NCBI GenBank assembly: GCA_023229945.1
Contig: JALNYH010000006.1
Span: 1 to 64,000 of the forward strand
Reading direction: 5' to 3'
Source: Arcobacteraceae bacterium
GTDB taxonomy: Bacteria; Campylobacterota; Campylobacteria; Campylobacterales; Arcobacteraceae
Length of the DNA: 64,000 nucleotides
Below, in pieces: positions 26,444-36,169 of the stretch; position 1 is the stretch's first letter; every line of letters starts with the position of its first letter. A program made the position numbers and the translations under genes. The notes under the pieces are model-generated. The model did not search any database, had not been told where the DNA came from, and saw nothing but the letters and a program-made list of their open reading frames with translations.

Positions 26444-27231
26444 TTTTTGAGTTCTATCCAGTTATCTAATGAGCAAAAAATCTGATTTAAAGTGCCAAGA
26501 ACATAATCTTTTGATTCTGTTTGAATTCTTTTGAAGAATAAGAACTTTCTAGCACCTTCTATATCACCTAACTCTTTTGCTTGCATTGCTTTTTGAGTGA
26601 AGTTTGTGTTGTTGTGAGCCATTTCCCACACGGTACTTCCAAGGTATCTACTCATTGTGATGATTTTGTCATTTTTGACTGCAAAATATTTTGGGTCTTT
26701 TACAAAATCACAAATTACTGAGTTGCTTTGAAGGTATTTGTGCCCAAAAAAGTTGATAAATTGCTCTTGTAGATAATCTGGCTCTGTATTGATAGCACGG
26801 TTTAATGCAAATATCATATTATCTTGAGATTTTTCCTCTATTTTTCTAATCTTTTTCATGGTTGCGATTGCATTTTTGCCATCAAGTTCACCATCTCCTA
26901 GAGGGATAATCCACTTAACATTGCCAAAAGAACCAACTTTTTTGATCTCTTCAAGAACCAATGATGATGTTTTGTTTCCACCCACATCAACTATTACTTC
27001 ATGGTTGTCATCCATCAAAATCAGCTCATCAAGTTCACCTAGTTTGTTTGTACTTAACATTCTTTTATTAACAATTTCTGTTCTTGTAAATGATTGGGAA
27101 TCATTGTTTTCATCATCTATTTCGATATAAGTGATTTTTTTGCCGTGTTTTTTATACAAATATGGTGCAATTACTTGCATAGCAACTGTACTCTTACCAA
27201 CGCCACCTTTGGTCTGAGGAATGATAATCAT
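26440..27231 (-). CDS. ParA/MinD-like deviant Walker ATPase, no ParB partner
   Basis: 263 residues. The N-terminus has the deviant Walker A motif TKGGVGKST with the signature lysine, followed by ITYIEIDDEN and the Walker B/A' region EVIVDVGGNK. The C-terminal half (KRIQTESKDYVLGTLNQI) is unfamiliar. Family members position plasmids, chromosomes, chemoreceptor arrays or other cargo. There is no parB or centromere-like array nearby; the only coupled gene is the small membrane protein at 26195. It starts four bases inside the end of the glycosylase gene. Confidence 0.8.
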   Translation of the reverse strand: MIIIPQTKGGVGKSTVAMQVIAPYLYKKHGKKITYIEIDDENNDSQSFTRTEIVNKRMLSTNKLGELDELILMDDNHEVIVDVGGNKTSSLVLEEIKKVGSFGNVKWIIPLGDGELDGKNAIATMKKIRKIEEKSQDNMIFALNRAINTEPDYLQEQFINFFGHKYLQSNSVICDFVKDPKYFAVKNDKIITMSRYLGSTVWEMAHNNTNFTQKAMQAKELGDIEGARKFLFFKRIQTESKDYVLGTLNQIFCSLDNWIELKK

Positions 27232-27932
27232 ATATAATCCTTTTTCATATATTCCACTATTTTGCCATGAAATATAGCGTATATTTCATTTAGTTCTATT
27301 GTCTTGTCATAAATTTGAGTTATTTTATCGTAATTTTCATTAATTCCAAATTCTAACCAATCTTTTATTTCATCATATGTTTCAAATTCATAGCCATAAC
27401 TTAAAAGAAGTTTTTTTGTGTAGCTATCAACTACCATCACATCATTCCCACAACAATAACACAATATGGCATCAGCACTTTCAAGTCCTAGCCCTTTTTG
27501 CTTCAAAAGCCAATTTCTTGTAACTGATGATTTGAAGTTTTCAAATTCTTCAAAGTCTTTTAAAATATTGTTGGATAAAAGTTTTAATCTTTGGGCTTTT
27601 TGATTTTTGAAACCACTTGGAGCTATAATCTGCGAAAGTAAAACCGTATCAATGTTTGCAATGAAATTTAAGAGATTATTGTCATCATATGAATCAAATT
27701 GATTATAATAAAGTGAGTTTATATTTTGCAAAGATTTTTCTACATTTGTCCATTTTGTATTTTGTGTAAGAATTGCACTTATTACCACATAAAAAGTTCC
27801 ATAATCTGGCCACCAATATTTTGGTGAATTTTCTAATAAATTTAAGTTTTTAAGATATATAAAAAGGTCATAACTATTTGTTATCTCACTTTTCACAAAA
27901 TGCCTTTGTAATAACTCTTTGTCCATCATCAT
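27228..27932 (-). CDS. MagIII-like 3-methyladenine DNA glycosylase (endonuclease III superfamily)
   Basis: 234 residues, HhH-GPD fold: VVISAILTQNTKWTNVEKSL, helix-hairpin-helix KQKGLGLESADAILCYC, and catalytic region NDVMVVDSYTKKLL with the conserved Asp. There is no C-terminal four-cysteine iron-sulfur loop. This fits MagIII of Helicobacter, which removes 3-methyladenine, better than true Nth. Starts at 27932, 27929 and 27926 are all ATG; each overlaps the 3' end of the YmdB gene by over 40 bases. No later in-frame start preserves the domain. Confidence 0.85.
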   Translation of the reverse strand: MMMDKELLQRHFVKSEITNSYDLFIYLKNLNLLENSPKYWWPDYGTFYVVISAILTQNTKWTNVEKSLQNINSLYYNQFDSYDDNNLLNFIANIDTVLLSQIIAPSGFKNQKAQRLKLLSNNILKDFEEFENFKSSVTRNWLLKQKGLGLESADAILCYCCGNDVMVVDSYTKKLLLSYGYEFETYDEIKDWLEFGINENYDKITQIYDKTIELNEIYAIFHGKIVEYMKKDYI

Positions 27933-28701
27933 ATAGTTTTATTTTAAAAGCATCAATAGCTTTTTCATTTTCTATTTGAGTGACTACCATTTGTAATATT
28001 GATTTGCAGTTATTTGGAACATCAAAGTGACCTCCGAGTCCTGTAGTGGCTTTTTTTATAGGAACATGGGAATCCATACCTATTACATTGTCACGGCAAC
28101 CTGTGAGTCCTATATCACTCAAATATGCTGTATCTTCACATATTGTCAAATCATCTGTTCCCACATGGGTATGAGTACCAAATATAGCACTTACTTGTGA
28201 TTTGAACATCATCATCATAACTCTTTTTTCACTTGTAGCTTCGGCATGAAAATCTATAATAATATTTTTGATATTTTGAGCATGCAACTCTTCAATTCTT
28301 TTTGTTGCCCAATTAAATGGGTTTTCTGTCGTAGGCATACCATATATTCCCATAAGGTTCAATACAGCTATTTTTTCCCCATTGATAAGTTCTTTGATAG
28401 CTAGTCCAGTTCCACTTACCCCTTGTGGATAGTTATCAGGGCGTAAAACATTTGGGCTTTTTAGTAAAGCTTCCATATCTGCTCTTTTGTCAAAAGAGTG
28501 ATTCCCTCCTGTGATAATATCAATCCCACTTTTGAGAAGTTCATCACAGTTTTTTATGGTTAGCCCAAAACCATGACTCGCATTTTCACCATTTGCTATA
28601 ACAAAATCTATATTAAACTCATCTTTTAAGTTTTTTAAATTTTCTTTGATAATCTTTCTTCCAGGTCGCCCTACAATATCTCCAATAAATCCTATATACA
28701 C
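27886..28701 (-). CDS. YmdB-family metallophosphoesterase
   Basis: 271 residues, TIGR00282-type phosphoesterase. Metal-site motifs are FIGDIVGRPGRK at the N-terminus, NGENASHGFG, GGNHSFDKR, DFHAEATSEK and GTHTHVGTDD. The Bacillus homologue hydrolyses 2',3'-cyclic nucleotides and affects sporulation and biofilm; in Campylobacterota its role is not known. It overlaps the PAS kinase gene upstream by 10 bases and the glycosylase gene downstream by up to 47 bases, consistent with a tightly packed operon. Confidence 0.92.
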   Translation of the reverse strand: MYIGFIGDIVGRPGRKIIKENLKNLKDEFNIDFVIANGENASHGFGLTIKNCDELLKSGIDIITGGNHSFDKRADMEALLKSPNVLRPDNYPQGVSGTGLAIKELINGEKIAVLNLMGIYGMPTTENPFNWATKRIEELHAQNIKNIIIDFHAEATSEKRVMMMMFKSQVSAIFGTHTHVGTDDLTICEDTAYLSDIGLTGCRDNVIGMDSHVPIKKATTGLGGHFDVPNNCKSILQMVVTQIENEKAIDAFKIKLYDDGQRVITKAFCEK

Positions 28702-31661
28702 GGTAACCTCACTTCAAAAATTGCACCAAATTCGTCATTGTATGCTTTTATTTCTCCACCATTATCTCTAATAATCTTTTGGGCGATATTAAGCCCAATA
28801 CCCATACCACTAGAATCTTTATTACTCACAAAAGGTTGGAATAGAGTATCTAGTATATGTTCTGGAATACCGCCTGCATTATCTCTAAAATAAATTATAT
28901 TGAATCCATCTTTTACTTGGGTTTTTATATCTAGGTATCTTTTTTCAAAAGGTTCAATTTTGACCAATTCATCAAGAGCATTGTTGATGATAATAACCCA
29001 AACTTGCTCAATTCTTTGTTTTTGAACATTACTCATAATAGAAAATTGATTTTTATCCATACCAATTCCAAACTCTTGATTATTGATATAAATTTTTGTA
29101 ATAATCTTCGCTCTGTTATGTGCCATGGTAAGAGCTATTAGTAGGGTAGAATATATATTGGTTTGTTCTTTTATTTCTTTTGATTGTTGAGACATTTCAC
29201 GCATACTTTCTACAATATTTGCTATTCTATTTAGCCCACCCATAACACTAGAGCTATCTTCTAAAAGGTTATCTTTTTGTTGGCTTGGTGGTAAATCTTT
29301 GATATCATATAACATCATCTCAAGATTTCCTTTAGCAAATGTCAAAGGTGTGTTAATCTCGTGTGTAATCCCTGCAGCTAACTGCCCAATTGCTTGGAAT
29401 TTGATACTTCTTAATCTTTCTTGTTCGAAATCTTTTGTTTGTTTGATATTTTCTAAAGTTTTATGTGCAATAGTTTGTTGTAATTGTGTTGTGTGAGCTT
29501 CTTTGCTACTAATATCTACCATAACTCCTACAATTCCATTGAATTCATTTTTGTAGTTGTATGTGGTTTTGTATATTTCTATAGTTTTATCTATTCCATT
29601 ATGATTTTTGATTTTTGTTTGATACATTGCAAGATTTTTTTCTATTTGTTTGCTATCTTTGCCTTTATATAAATTTGATAGTTCTTTTGGGACTAATTGA
29701 TCAAAATCTTTACCTAAAATTTGGTTGACTTTTGTTCCAATAATTGAATCTTTTGTTAGGTTGAAAAAGTCTAAGAATGCTTTATTACATTCTACCAAAT
29801 TGAGTTCTTTGTCTTGTATAAAGATTGGTAAAGGGATAGCATATAAAAGTGTTTTATTAAATTCCAAAGTCTGTTGTAGATTGATTTTATCATCTAGTGA
29901 ATTTGCAATTATTACAATACTTTTTTCATTTGGTAATAAATTTAAAGATATTTCTATATGAGATATTGTATTTTTATTTGCTTGATATTGAACTTCAAGT
30001 TTATTTATATTTTTTCCAAGTTTTACTTTATCAAGAGCTATTTCGAACATTTGTCTATAATTTTGGTCAAAACAATCTATTAGATTTGTATTCAAAGTAG
30101 TATCTAGTGGTAAGTTTAATAATTCTGAGAATTTATGATTTGCTTGTAGGAAATTACCATTTAAATCGATTGTTCCAATACCACTATTTGCATTATCAAA
30201 TATTGCATTATATCTTTCTACTTGAAATCTTAAATCTCTATAGATTGATTCAATTCTTTTTCTGTTTGTTATATTTTGTGAAATTGCGGTATATGATTCA
30301 ACCTTCCCATCATCACCAAAGTCTGGTTGAACTGTGAGTCTAATCCAATAAAAACTACCATCTTTTGCTAAGTTTTTAATTTCTCTTTGCCATGAGTTTC
30401 CTGATGTAATAGTAATCCATAGGTCTTTGAAAACTTCATTAGGCATATCTGGATGTCTAAAGATTTTGAATGTCTTACCAATTAATTCTTTTTTTGAATA
30501 ACCGCAAGTATCACAAAAAGCTTGACTTACTTCTAGAATATTACCATTTAAATCAGATTTTGCATAAATTACATTTTGATCAACTTTTTGTAAAAGTTTT
30601 TCTTCTGAGGTTAATATGGTTTGAATTTTTTTCTTGGTTTTATTTAATGTATAAAAATATAAAAACAATACAATGATAAAAAACGAAACGATAATAAAAC
30701 CTATATAAAATATCAACATATAATCTTTAATCTCTGATAATTGAGAGGAGAGAATGACATATCCTAAAAGTTTGTTTGTTAGAGCATGTTTTATTGCTTT
30801 AAAGTGGACTATATCATAGTTGCTTTTATTTTTGAAATAAAACGAAAAACTTTTTTCTAAATTGATATTATTAATCAATGTTTCTTGATCAATTTGTGTT
30901 GCTAGTACACCAAGTAATCCTGAATAATTTGATTGTGATATAACATCTTTTCGAACTAAAAATTTTTCATGAAGGGCAAATGTAATATAAGATGTGTTAA
31001 TGTCATCAAAAAGTTTATCTGAAATTGATTTTTCGTCTTCAATAAATAAGGTTTTAAAGTAGTTTTTTTCAAAATGATTTATAATATGGTCTATTTTATA
31101 TGATATTTCAACACTTCCAATAAATTGTTTGTCAGAATTAAAAATAGGATATACAAATCTATAACCAGAAAAAATTTTACCAGTTTCAAATGTACTAACT
31201 GGAATTTTGTATTGGGTTACATATTTGATACTTTCACGAAAATCTAGAAGATTATCACCATATCTTGTCACTTCGTGAAATCTAAAAAAACTATCACCAT
31301 TATCTAAAATAAAATGAAATTGGACAATGCCAACTTTTTGTAGAGATTTATATTTATCAATTAAGAGATTGTATAATTTTTCTCTTGTTTCTTTTTGAAT
31401 ATCTAAATTTTCTTTATTGGCATTTGCTTTTGTAAGATTTGAAATAACATCTTTTTGATTTGATATATCATTGAATGTAACATCAACGAAATCGTGACTT
31501 AATTGGTATAAGATATTGTAGTTGTCATCTACTCTTGTTTCATAAAGGGCTATTTTACTGTTTATTTTGAGAGTTGTTTGGTATTGTAAGATTAAAAATA
31601 CAAACAACTCTACCATCAAAAATAAGAGTATATAAAAAGAGAGGTTTTTATATTTTGTCAT
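28692..31661 (-). CDS. Large hybrid-sensing histidine kinase: dCache plus multiple PAS domains
   Basis: 989 residues. TM1 is at about 8-26; the periplasmic double-Cache domain (about 30-315) has FHFILDNGDSFFRFH..YGDNLLDFRESIKY; TM2 is at about 317-340. Three PAS domains follow (about 365-470, 485-590, 600-725); the first has the Aer-like RHPDMPNEVFKDLW, and PAC segments accompany them. A coiled coil precedes the DHp box AAGITHEINTPL (His about 764), then HATPase_c with NNALDEL, DNAGGIP and GMGIGLNIAQK. Its response regulator gene lies 10 bases upstream. Downstream genes are housekeeping, so the signal pathway is unknown. Confidence 0.93.
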   Translation of the reverse strand: MTKYKNLSFYILLFLMVELFVFLILQYQTTLKINSKIALYETRVDDNYNILYQLSHDFVDVTFNDISNQKDVISNLTKANANKENLDIQKETREKLYNLLIDKYKSLQKVGIVQFHFILDNGDSFFRFHEVTRYGDNLLDFRESIKYVTQYKIPVSTFETGKIFSGYRFVYPIFNSDKQFIGSVEISYKIDHIINHFEKNYFKTLFIEDEKSISDKLFDDINTSYITFALHEKFLVRKDVISQSNYSGLLGVLATQIDQETLINNINLEKSFSFYFKNKSNYDIVHFKAIKHALTNKLLGYVILSSQLSEIKDYMLIFYIGFIIVSFFIIVLFLYFYTLNKTKKKIQTILTSEEKLLQKVDQNVIYAKSDLNGNILEVSQAFCDTCGYSKKELIGKTFKIFRHPDMPNEVFKDLWITITSGNSWQREIKNLAKDGSFYWIRLTVQPDFGDDGKVESYTAISQNITNRKRIESIYRDLRFQVERYNAIFDNANSGIGTIDLNGNFLQANHKFSELLNLPLDTTLNTNLIDCFDQNYRQMFEIALDKVKLGKNINKLEVQYQANKNTISHIEISLNLLPNEKSIVIIANSLDDKINLQQTLEFNKTLLYAIPLPIFIQDKELNLVECNKAFLDFFNLTKDSIIGTKVNQILGKDFDQLVPKELSNLYKGKDSKQIEKNLAMYQTKIKNHNGIDKTIEIYKTTYNYKNEFNGIVGVMVDISSKEAHTTQLQQTIAHKTLENIKQTKDFEQERLRSIKFQAIGQLAAGITHEINTPLTFAKGNLEMMLYDIKDLPPSQQKDNLLEDSSSVMGGLNRIANIVESMREMSQQSKEIKEQTNIYSTLLIALTMAHNRAKIITKIYINNQEFGIGMDKNQFSIMSNVQKQRIEQVWVIIINNALDELVKIEPFEKRYLDIKTQVKDGFNIIYFRDNAGGIPEHILDTLFQPFVSNKDSSGMGIGLNIAQKIIRDNGGEIKAYNDEFGAIFEVRLPCI

Positions 31662-31671
31662 AGAAAAAAGA

Positions 31672-32043
31672 CTAACCTTGTAGCACTTCTATTAATTTTT
31701 TCTCCACACTTTCCAATGAATTAAAAGGTTTCATTATATAATGAGTTGCACCCACTTTATGTGACTTTAATACTTTATCTAATGTAGAATAAGCAGTCAT
31801 CATAATTACTTTCTGGTCTGGATTTTTTTCAATTATTTTTTCTAATGCTTCAAGTCCACCCATTTGTGGCATCATAATATCTAACATTACAGCATCAAAT
31901 GTATTGTCAATTGAAGATATCGCATGAATTGGATTTAAAAAAGTTATAACTTCATATTTCCCACTTCTTTGAAAAAATCTACTCAACATCTGTAAAATTT
32001 CACTTTCATCATCTACGATTGCTATTTTATATTTTTTATCCAT
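31672..32043 (-). CDS. Single-domain response regulator
   Basis: 123 residues, one receiver domain: acidic pair in IVDDESE, phospho-acceptor Asp55 in AVMLDIMMPQMGG, Thr in IMMTAYST and Lys in YIMKPFNS. It lies between a soluble chemoreceptor gene and a PAS histidine kinase gene and is the most likely phosphorylation target of that kinase. No output domain is present. The upstream AGGAG site is at correct spacing. Confidence 0.9.
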   Translation of the reverse strand: MDKKYKIAIVDDESEILQMLSRFFQRSGKYEVITFLNPIHAISSIDNTFDAVMLDIMMPQMGGLEALEKIIEKNPDQKVIMMTAYSTLDKVLKSHKVGATHYIMKPFNSLESVEKKLIEVLQG

Positions 32044-32057
32044 ATTTTACTCCTTTG

Positions 32058-33533
32058 TTAATGATTACAACAACTGCTATGGTTGTGTTGGATTTTTTCT
32101 TTAGTTGATGATTTTGTATTTTGAACTGGAGGATTTTTTTCAAATAAATCTGCCGCTGCATCTTTCATAACTGCATCACTTTTTTCATCTAAAATCGCAT
32201 CTAATATTCTAAATACATCTTCACTTGCAATTTCAATTTTGTTGATTCTATCTTCAATGATTTGTTTCGAGCAAGTTACATTAGAACCGGCACATTCACG
32301 AGCTAGTTCATTGGCTTCATCATGTACAGCTGCATGTGGACGATCTAGAAGTTTATATGATTTTGTGAAACTAAAGTTTGTTTTACCAAGTCCTGTATCA
32401 TACCATTTACCAAGTCTACAACTATGGTGATTGACTGCATTAAATTTATTGTTTTCACCAAAGATTAATTGGTATAAATTGTTTTTATAGATTACATGGT
32501 CTAGTTTTGCTAGATTGATAAAAATCTTATTGCTAACACTTTCTACTTCATATACAGATCTGTTTGCATTTTTTTGGAATGTTTGCATTAGTTTTATTAG
32601 TTGATCAACTCTTTGTTTTGTCTCATTTACCACTTCTGAAACTGAATCTGCACTTTGTTTTATACTTGCTGTTTCACTTTGTATTGTATCAACAACGCCT
32701 TTGATTTGTTTTGCAGCTTCAGCACTTCTTGAAGCTAGATTTCGCACTTCCGCAGCAACTACAGCAAACCCTTTTCCAGCTTCTCCTGCAGTTGCAGCCT
32801 CAACTGCAGCATTTAGTGAAAGAATATTTGTTTGGAAAGCAATTTCTTGAATCATTGTGATTACACTTGAGATATCTTTGCTTTTTTTGACCAAAGAGTT
32901 TACTATTTGGTTTTCCATTTCTATCTCTTTATGAAGAAGCGTTGTATCTGCAACGATATCTTGTGTAAGAGTCAAACCTTTTGTTGATCCAGTTGCTGTT
33001 TCTTTTGATTCTCTCATCATACTTTCTAATTCTTCAAGTAGTTCAAGATAAACATTTTGGGTTGTACTTAATGAATTATTGATATTTTGGTTATGTTTAT
33101 GTAATAGTCCATTGTCCTTATCATCATGGATAGAAGTTTTTTTCAAAGAAACTACAAGTTTGTCTTTTAGTTTCAAAGAAATGATTTTTGCTTCACAATC
33201 ATCTAATACTAAGCTAGAAGCTCCACTTTTTGCGGCTTCTATTACTACGCTTGGGTCTGTTATGTTTTCTTTAGCTCTTGAGTTGATAAAGTATAGTTTA
33301 TCTTTACTATCAAAAACAATTAAACCTTCTTCTTGAGAGATTGATGCTATGTCTTTAAGTAATTCAATTTCTTGTTCTAGTACGCTTAATTGACTTTTGT
33401 TTGCAGCAACAAGAGCATTTTTATCATTGTCAAACTTTTGGTTTTGTTTGTTTAATTCATTCTTCAATGAATCTATCTCAGATTTTAGTGAAAGAACTTC
33501 ATTTTCAAGCTCTTTTGTTTTGCCAAAGAACAT
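32058..33533 (-). CDS. Cytoplasmic chemoreceptor with CZB zinc-binding domain and Cys/His tail
   Basis: 491 residues, no membrane helix. Order: N-terminal coiled coil (about 5-50), a small PAS-like region (about 55-130, EGLIVFDSKDKLYFINSRA), a short methyl-accepting signalling domain with tip QTNILSLNAAVEAATAGEAG, and a C-terminal CZB domain recognised by HHSCRLGKWYDTG plus later histidines (HAAVHDEA). CZB domains bind zinc and sense hypochlorous acid or zinc in other bacteria. The last residues, HNHSSCCNH, form an additional metal-binding-like tail. ATG 33533 is preferred over GTG 33542 because AGGGG lies 8 bases before it. Confidence 0.9.
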   Translation of the reverse strand: MFFGKTKELENEVLSLKSEIDSLKNELNKQNQKFDNDKNALVAANKSQLSVLEQEIELLKDIASISQEEGLIVFDSKDKLYFINSRAKENITDPSVVIEAAKSGASSLVLDDCEAKIISLKLKDKLVVSLKKTSIHDDKDNGLLHKHNQNINNSLSTTQNVYLELLEELESMMRESKETATGSTKGLTLTQDIVADTTLLHKEIEMENQIVNSLVKKSKDISSVITMIQEIAFQTNILSLNAAVEAATAGEAGKGFAVVAAEVRNLASRSAEAAKQIKGVVDTIQSETASIKQSADSVSEVVNETKQRVDQLIKLMQTFQKNANRSVYEVESVSNKIFINLAKLDHVIYKNNLYQLIFGENNKFNAVNHHSCRLGKWYDTGLGKTNFSFTKSYKLLDRPHAAVHDEANELARECAGSNVTCSKQIIEDRINKIEIASEDVFRILDAILDEKSDAVMKDAAADLFEKNPPVQNTKSSTKEKIQHNHSSCCNH

Positions 33534-33769
33534 AGCAATCACCCCTTTTTTTTAATTTTTAAAAATATCTAAGTATCCTATCAAAAATAAGCTTAAATTA
33601 TTATATACATTTATATTACAAAAAGAAATAATTCAATTTATTTGGATACATTTAGGAGACAAAAATGGATTAATTATACAGATTGTAAATTTAAGTTTGC
33701 TTTAATAATAATATAATAATTCTTTAGTTATAATGCACCCTTTATATCAATTTGAGTGTAGGGTTTATT

Positions 33770-35710
33770 GTGAAAATATTAGTATCATTGTGTTTGTTTT
33801 ATATATTTTTATTTGCTAATGATGATGAGTCATTGAGTAGTTTACTGCAAAAATATAAAAAATATTCTGACTTGTCACATAAAACACGGAACGAGACTAT
33901 CGGTCATATTAGTGTTATTACTGGTGATGATATCAAAAAAATGCAAGCTAATAAACTAAGTGATGTTTTAAAATCACTAAAAATGTTTAATTATATGGAT
34001 AATGTTTATGGCGTTCATAATTTAACGGTTTTGTCATCTGCAAATTCAGTAAGTAGTGCTGTAAGAATGTATTTGAATGATCATGAATTAAGCTCAGTTC
34101 ATACTATGTCTCCGTTTTTAGCTTGGGATGATTTGCCACTTGATTTTATTTCTCATATTGATGTTTATTATGGTGAGGGTTCTTTTATCTTAGGAAATGA
34201 ACCTGGAACTACTATCATAAAAATATATACAAAATCTCCTTTTTATGAAAATGGTGGACTTTTACGAAATACAATCAGCTCAAAAAATGAAAATGAAACT
34301 TCTTTGATGTATGCCTCCAATGGTTTGGGAGATTGGGCATATCTTGCATTTGTAAATCAATCTAATTCCAAATACAAAGAAAAGATTGATGGTGTGAATG
34401 TCTCTAAAGATTCAAGACGAGAATATGCATATTTATCTTTACAGAGAAATAAACAAAGTTTGGATTTTGGGTATAGTGATATTTCAAAAGAACCATTTGC
34501 CAATCTAACATCAGACCTAACATCAAATAAAGCAAATCTTGAAACAACAAACTATTTTTTGAGTTATAGTGATTTGTATGATAATGATACGATTAAATTA
34601 AATATTAGCATTGATCAAAGTAATCGTAAGTTTTATTCATCAAATGATGAGGGATTATTGGTAGTTCCTGTTATTGATTTTACAAATGCTTTCACTACTG
34701 TTATAACTACCCCAAAAGAATTTGAAGAAGATTTGGATTTTAGTAAATATCAAACATCTCTTTCAAAAACATTTTCAACTGAAAATAATTCTTTTACAAT
34801 AATTGGTTCATACAAACAAAAAAAATATAAGCTTAATACAAGAAGCTATACGGATATGATGGATAGATATTTTGATAATGTTAAATTTAGTGAATTTGAC
34901 AAAGAAGAGATATATTCATTGATGTTTGAAGATGTATATAGGCTTAATAACTCAAATCATCTGATAGCAAATATACGGTTTGATAAATATAATAAAAATG
35001 GTGGATTAAAAAATCATAATGAACGAATGTATAGAATCGGTCATATTTGGATGGCAAATGATAATTTTGGGATTAAATCTTTTATATCTCATACTTATTT
35101 AGCACCTTCGTTTTATTTATCAGATTTTGCTTCATCTACTCAAACAAATCAAACAAAAGATTTAGAATCAGAAGATATTAGGCATTATTCGATAGAAGGT
35201 GTTTATGCAGATGAGAATAACAGAATATCTTTGATGTATATACATCTTGAAATTGATAAGTTTTTTGTACCTGATAGCAATACTGGGCTTTATTATAATT
35301 ATGACCAAATAGTTACTGGGGATTCTTTGCTTTTGGAATATGAAAGACAAATACTGAGTAATCATAAATTATATTTAAACTACAACATAGCAAAAAGCAA
35401 TCAAGCTACAAGATCATCCAAAAGTGGAGGAACTCTCAGAGTTACTGGAAGTTTTGATGATTTTGACTATTTTGGTGAGTTGATTTATAAAAGAGGTTAT
35501 AAAATAGAAAATATTAAAATCAAAGATGGTTATGATGTCAATATTGGTGTAACTTACAATATCACAAAAGATTTGGCATTTTTACTAAAGGGTGAAAATA
35601 TTTTCTCAAAAGGTTCTAAAATCCCATATAAAGACTATCTAACAAATGAGTATAAAGTGTTGTCAAATAATCAGCCAAAAGCACTTTGTAGCTTGAAATG
35701 GCAGTTTTAA
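33770..35710 (+). CDS. TonB-dependent outer-membrane receptor
   Basis: 646 residues from GTG 33770, chosen because AGGG lies 8 bases upstream and the signal peptide (MKILVSLCLFYIFLFA) then starts correctly; an in-frame TTG at 33752 is less likely. The plug domain (about 35-155, ISVITGDDIKKMQANKLSDVLKSL) is followed by a beta-barrel with alternating aromatic strands and a terminal Phe (CSLKWQF), the usual outer-membrane signal. The ligand is unknown. The stop overlaps the start of the small periplasmic protein gene (TAATG), which is followed by a diguanylate cyclase gene, so the receptor may signal rather than only import. Confidence 0.9.
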   Translation: MKILVSLCLFYIFLFANDDESLSSLLQKYKKYSDLSHKTRNETIGHISVITGDDIKKMQANKLSDVLKSLKMFNYMDNVYGVHNLTVLSSANSVSSAVRMYLNDHELSSVHTMSPFLAWDDLPLDFISHIDVYYGEGSFILGNEPGTTIIKIYTKSPFYENGGLLRNTISSKNENETSLMYASNGLGDWAYLAFVNQSNSKYKEKIDGVNVSKDSRREYAYLSLQRNKQSLDFGYSDISKEPFANLTSDLTSNKANLETTNYFLSYSDLYDNDTIKLNISIDQSNRKFYSSNDEGLLVVPVIDFTNAFTTVITTPKEFEEDLDFSKYQTSLSKTFSTENNSFTIIGSYKQKKYKLNTRSYTDMMDRYFDNVKFSEFDKEEIYSLMFEDVYRLNNSNHLIANIRFDKYNKNGGLKNHNERMYRIGHIWMANDNFGIKSFISHTYLAPSFYLSDFASSTQTNQTKDLESEDIRHYSIEGVYADENNRISLMYIHLEIDKFFVPDSNTGLYYNYDQIVTGDSLLLEYERQILSNHKLYLNYNIAKSNQATRSSKSGGTLRVTGSFDDFDYFGELIYKRGYKIENIKIKDGYDVNIGVTYNITKDLAFLLKGENIFSKGSKIPYKDYLTNEYKVLSNNQPKALCSLKWQF

Positions 35711-36168
35711 TGAAAATTTTAATCCTTCTTCTAACACTTGCCTATGGAATTTATGGAAATAATTATCTATTTTTAATGGAAAAAGAGCTTAATGAGATAG
35801 AGCTTGAATCTAAGATTGTGGCAAAAATTGCTCAAGACTTGGTGGGTCAGAATGAAGTCAAAGTTTATTTAACACATTATAATATAGAAGAACAAGAAGC
35901 TTATAAAAAATTTATCAATATCACCAGTCATTGCGTAGAAGCAGATATAATATTTTTGAAAAAGAATAAGACACTTGATAGTAGTTGTGAAGGGCTTAAT
36001 AAGATAATACTAACTAATAGCTATCAACAATTTGTTGAAGATGATACAATCATAGGAGCATTTTTTTGGGCAAAAGCTAGACCAAATATAGTATTTAGTA
36101 AAAATAGATTAAAACAAAACAATATAACTTTACCACAAAGTTATAATCAGTTTATTGAGGATTTGTAG
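35710..36168 (+). CDS. Small periplasmic protein, possibly YfiR-like
   Basis: 152 residues from ATG 35710, which overlaps the receptor stop codon. The signal peptide is residues 1-16 (MKILILLLTLAYGIYG). The mature part has two cysteines (SHCVEADIIFL and LDSSCEGLNK), then IILTNSYQQF, IIGAFFWAKARPNIVFSKNRL and a final LPQSYNQFIEDL. The spacing of these blocks resembles YfiR/DUF4154 periplasmic repressors of membrane diguanylate cyclases, and the next gene is such a cyclase; the similarity is by eye and weak. It could instead be a ligand-binding partner of the TonB receptor. Confidence 0.65.
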   Translation: MKILILLLTLAYGIYGNNYLFLMEKELNEIELESKIVAKIAQDLVGQNEVKVYLTHYNIEEQEAYKKFINITSHCVEADIIFLKKNKTLDSSCEGLNKIILTNSYQQFVEDDTIIGAFFWAKARPNIVFSKNRLKQNNITLPQSYNQFIEDL

Positions 36169-36169
36169 T

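Noticed and set aside
30107..30337. Several plus-strand frames inside the large kinase gene
   Set aside because: Leu/Tyr/Phe-rich composition typical of antisense of AT-rich coding DNA; no start signals.
33655..33675. Well-placed ribosome site followed by ATG GAT TAA upstream of the TonB receptor gene
   Set aside because: A two-codon frame in a very AT-rich gap can arise by chance; there is no sign of a peptide or attenuator structure.
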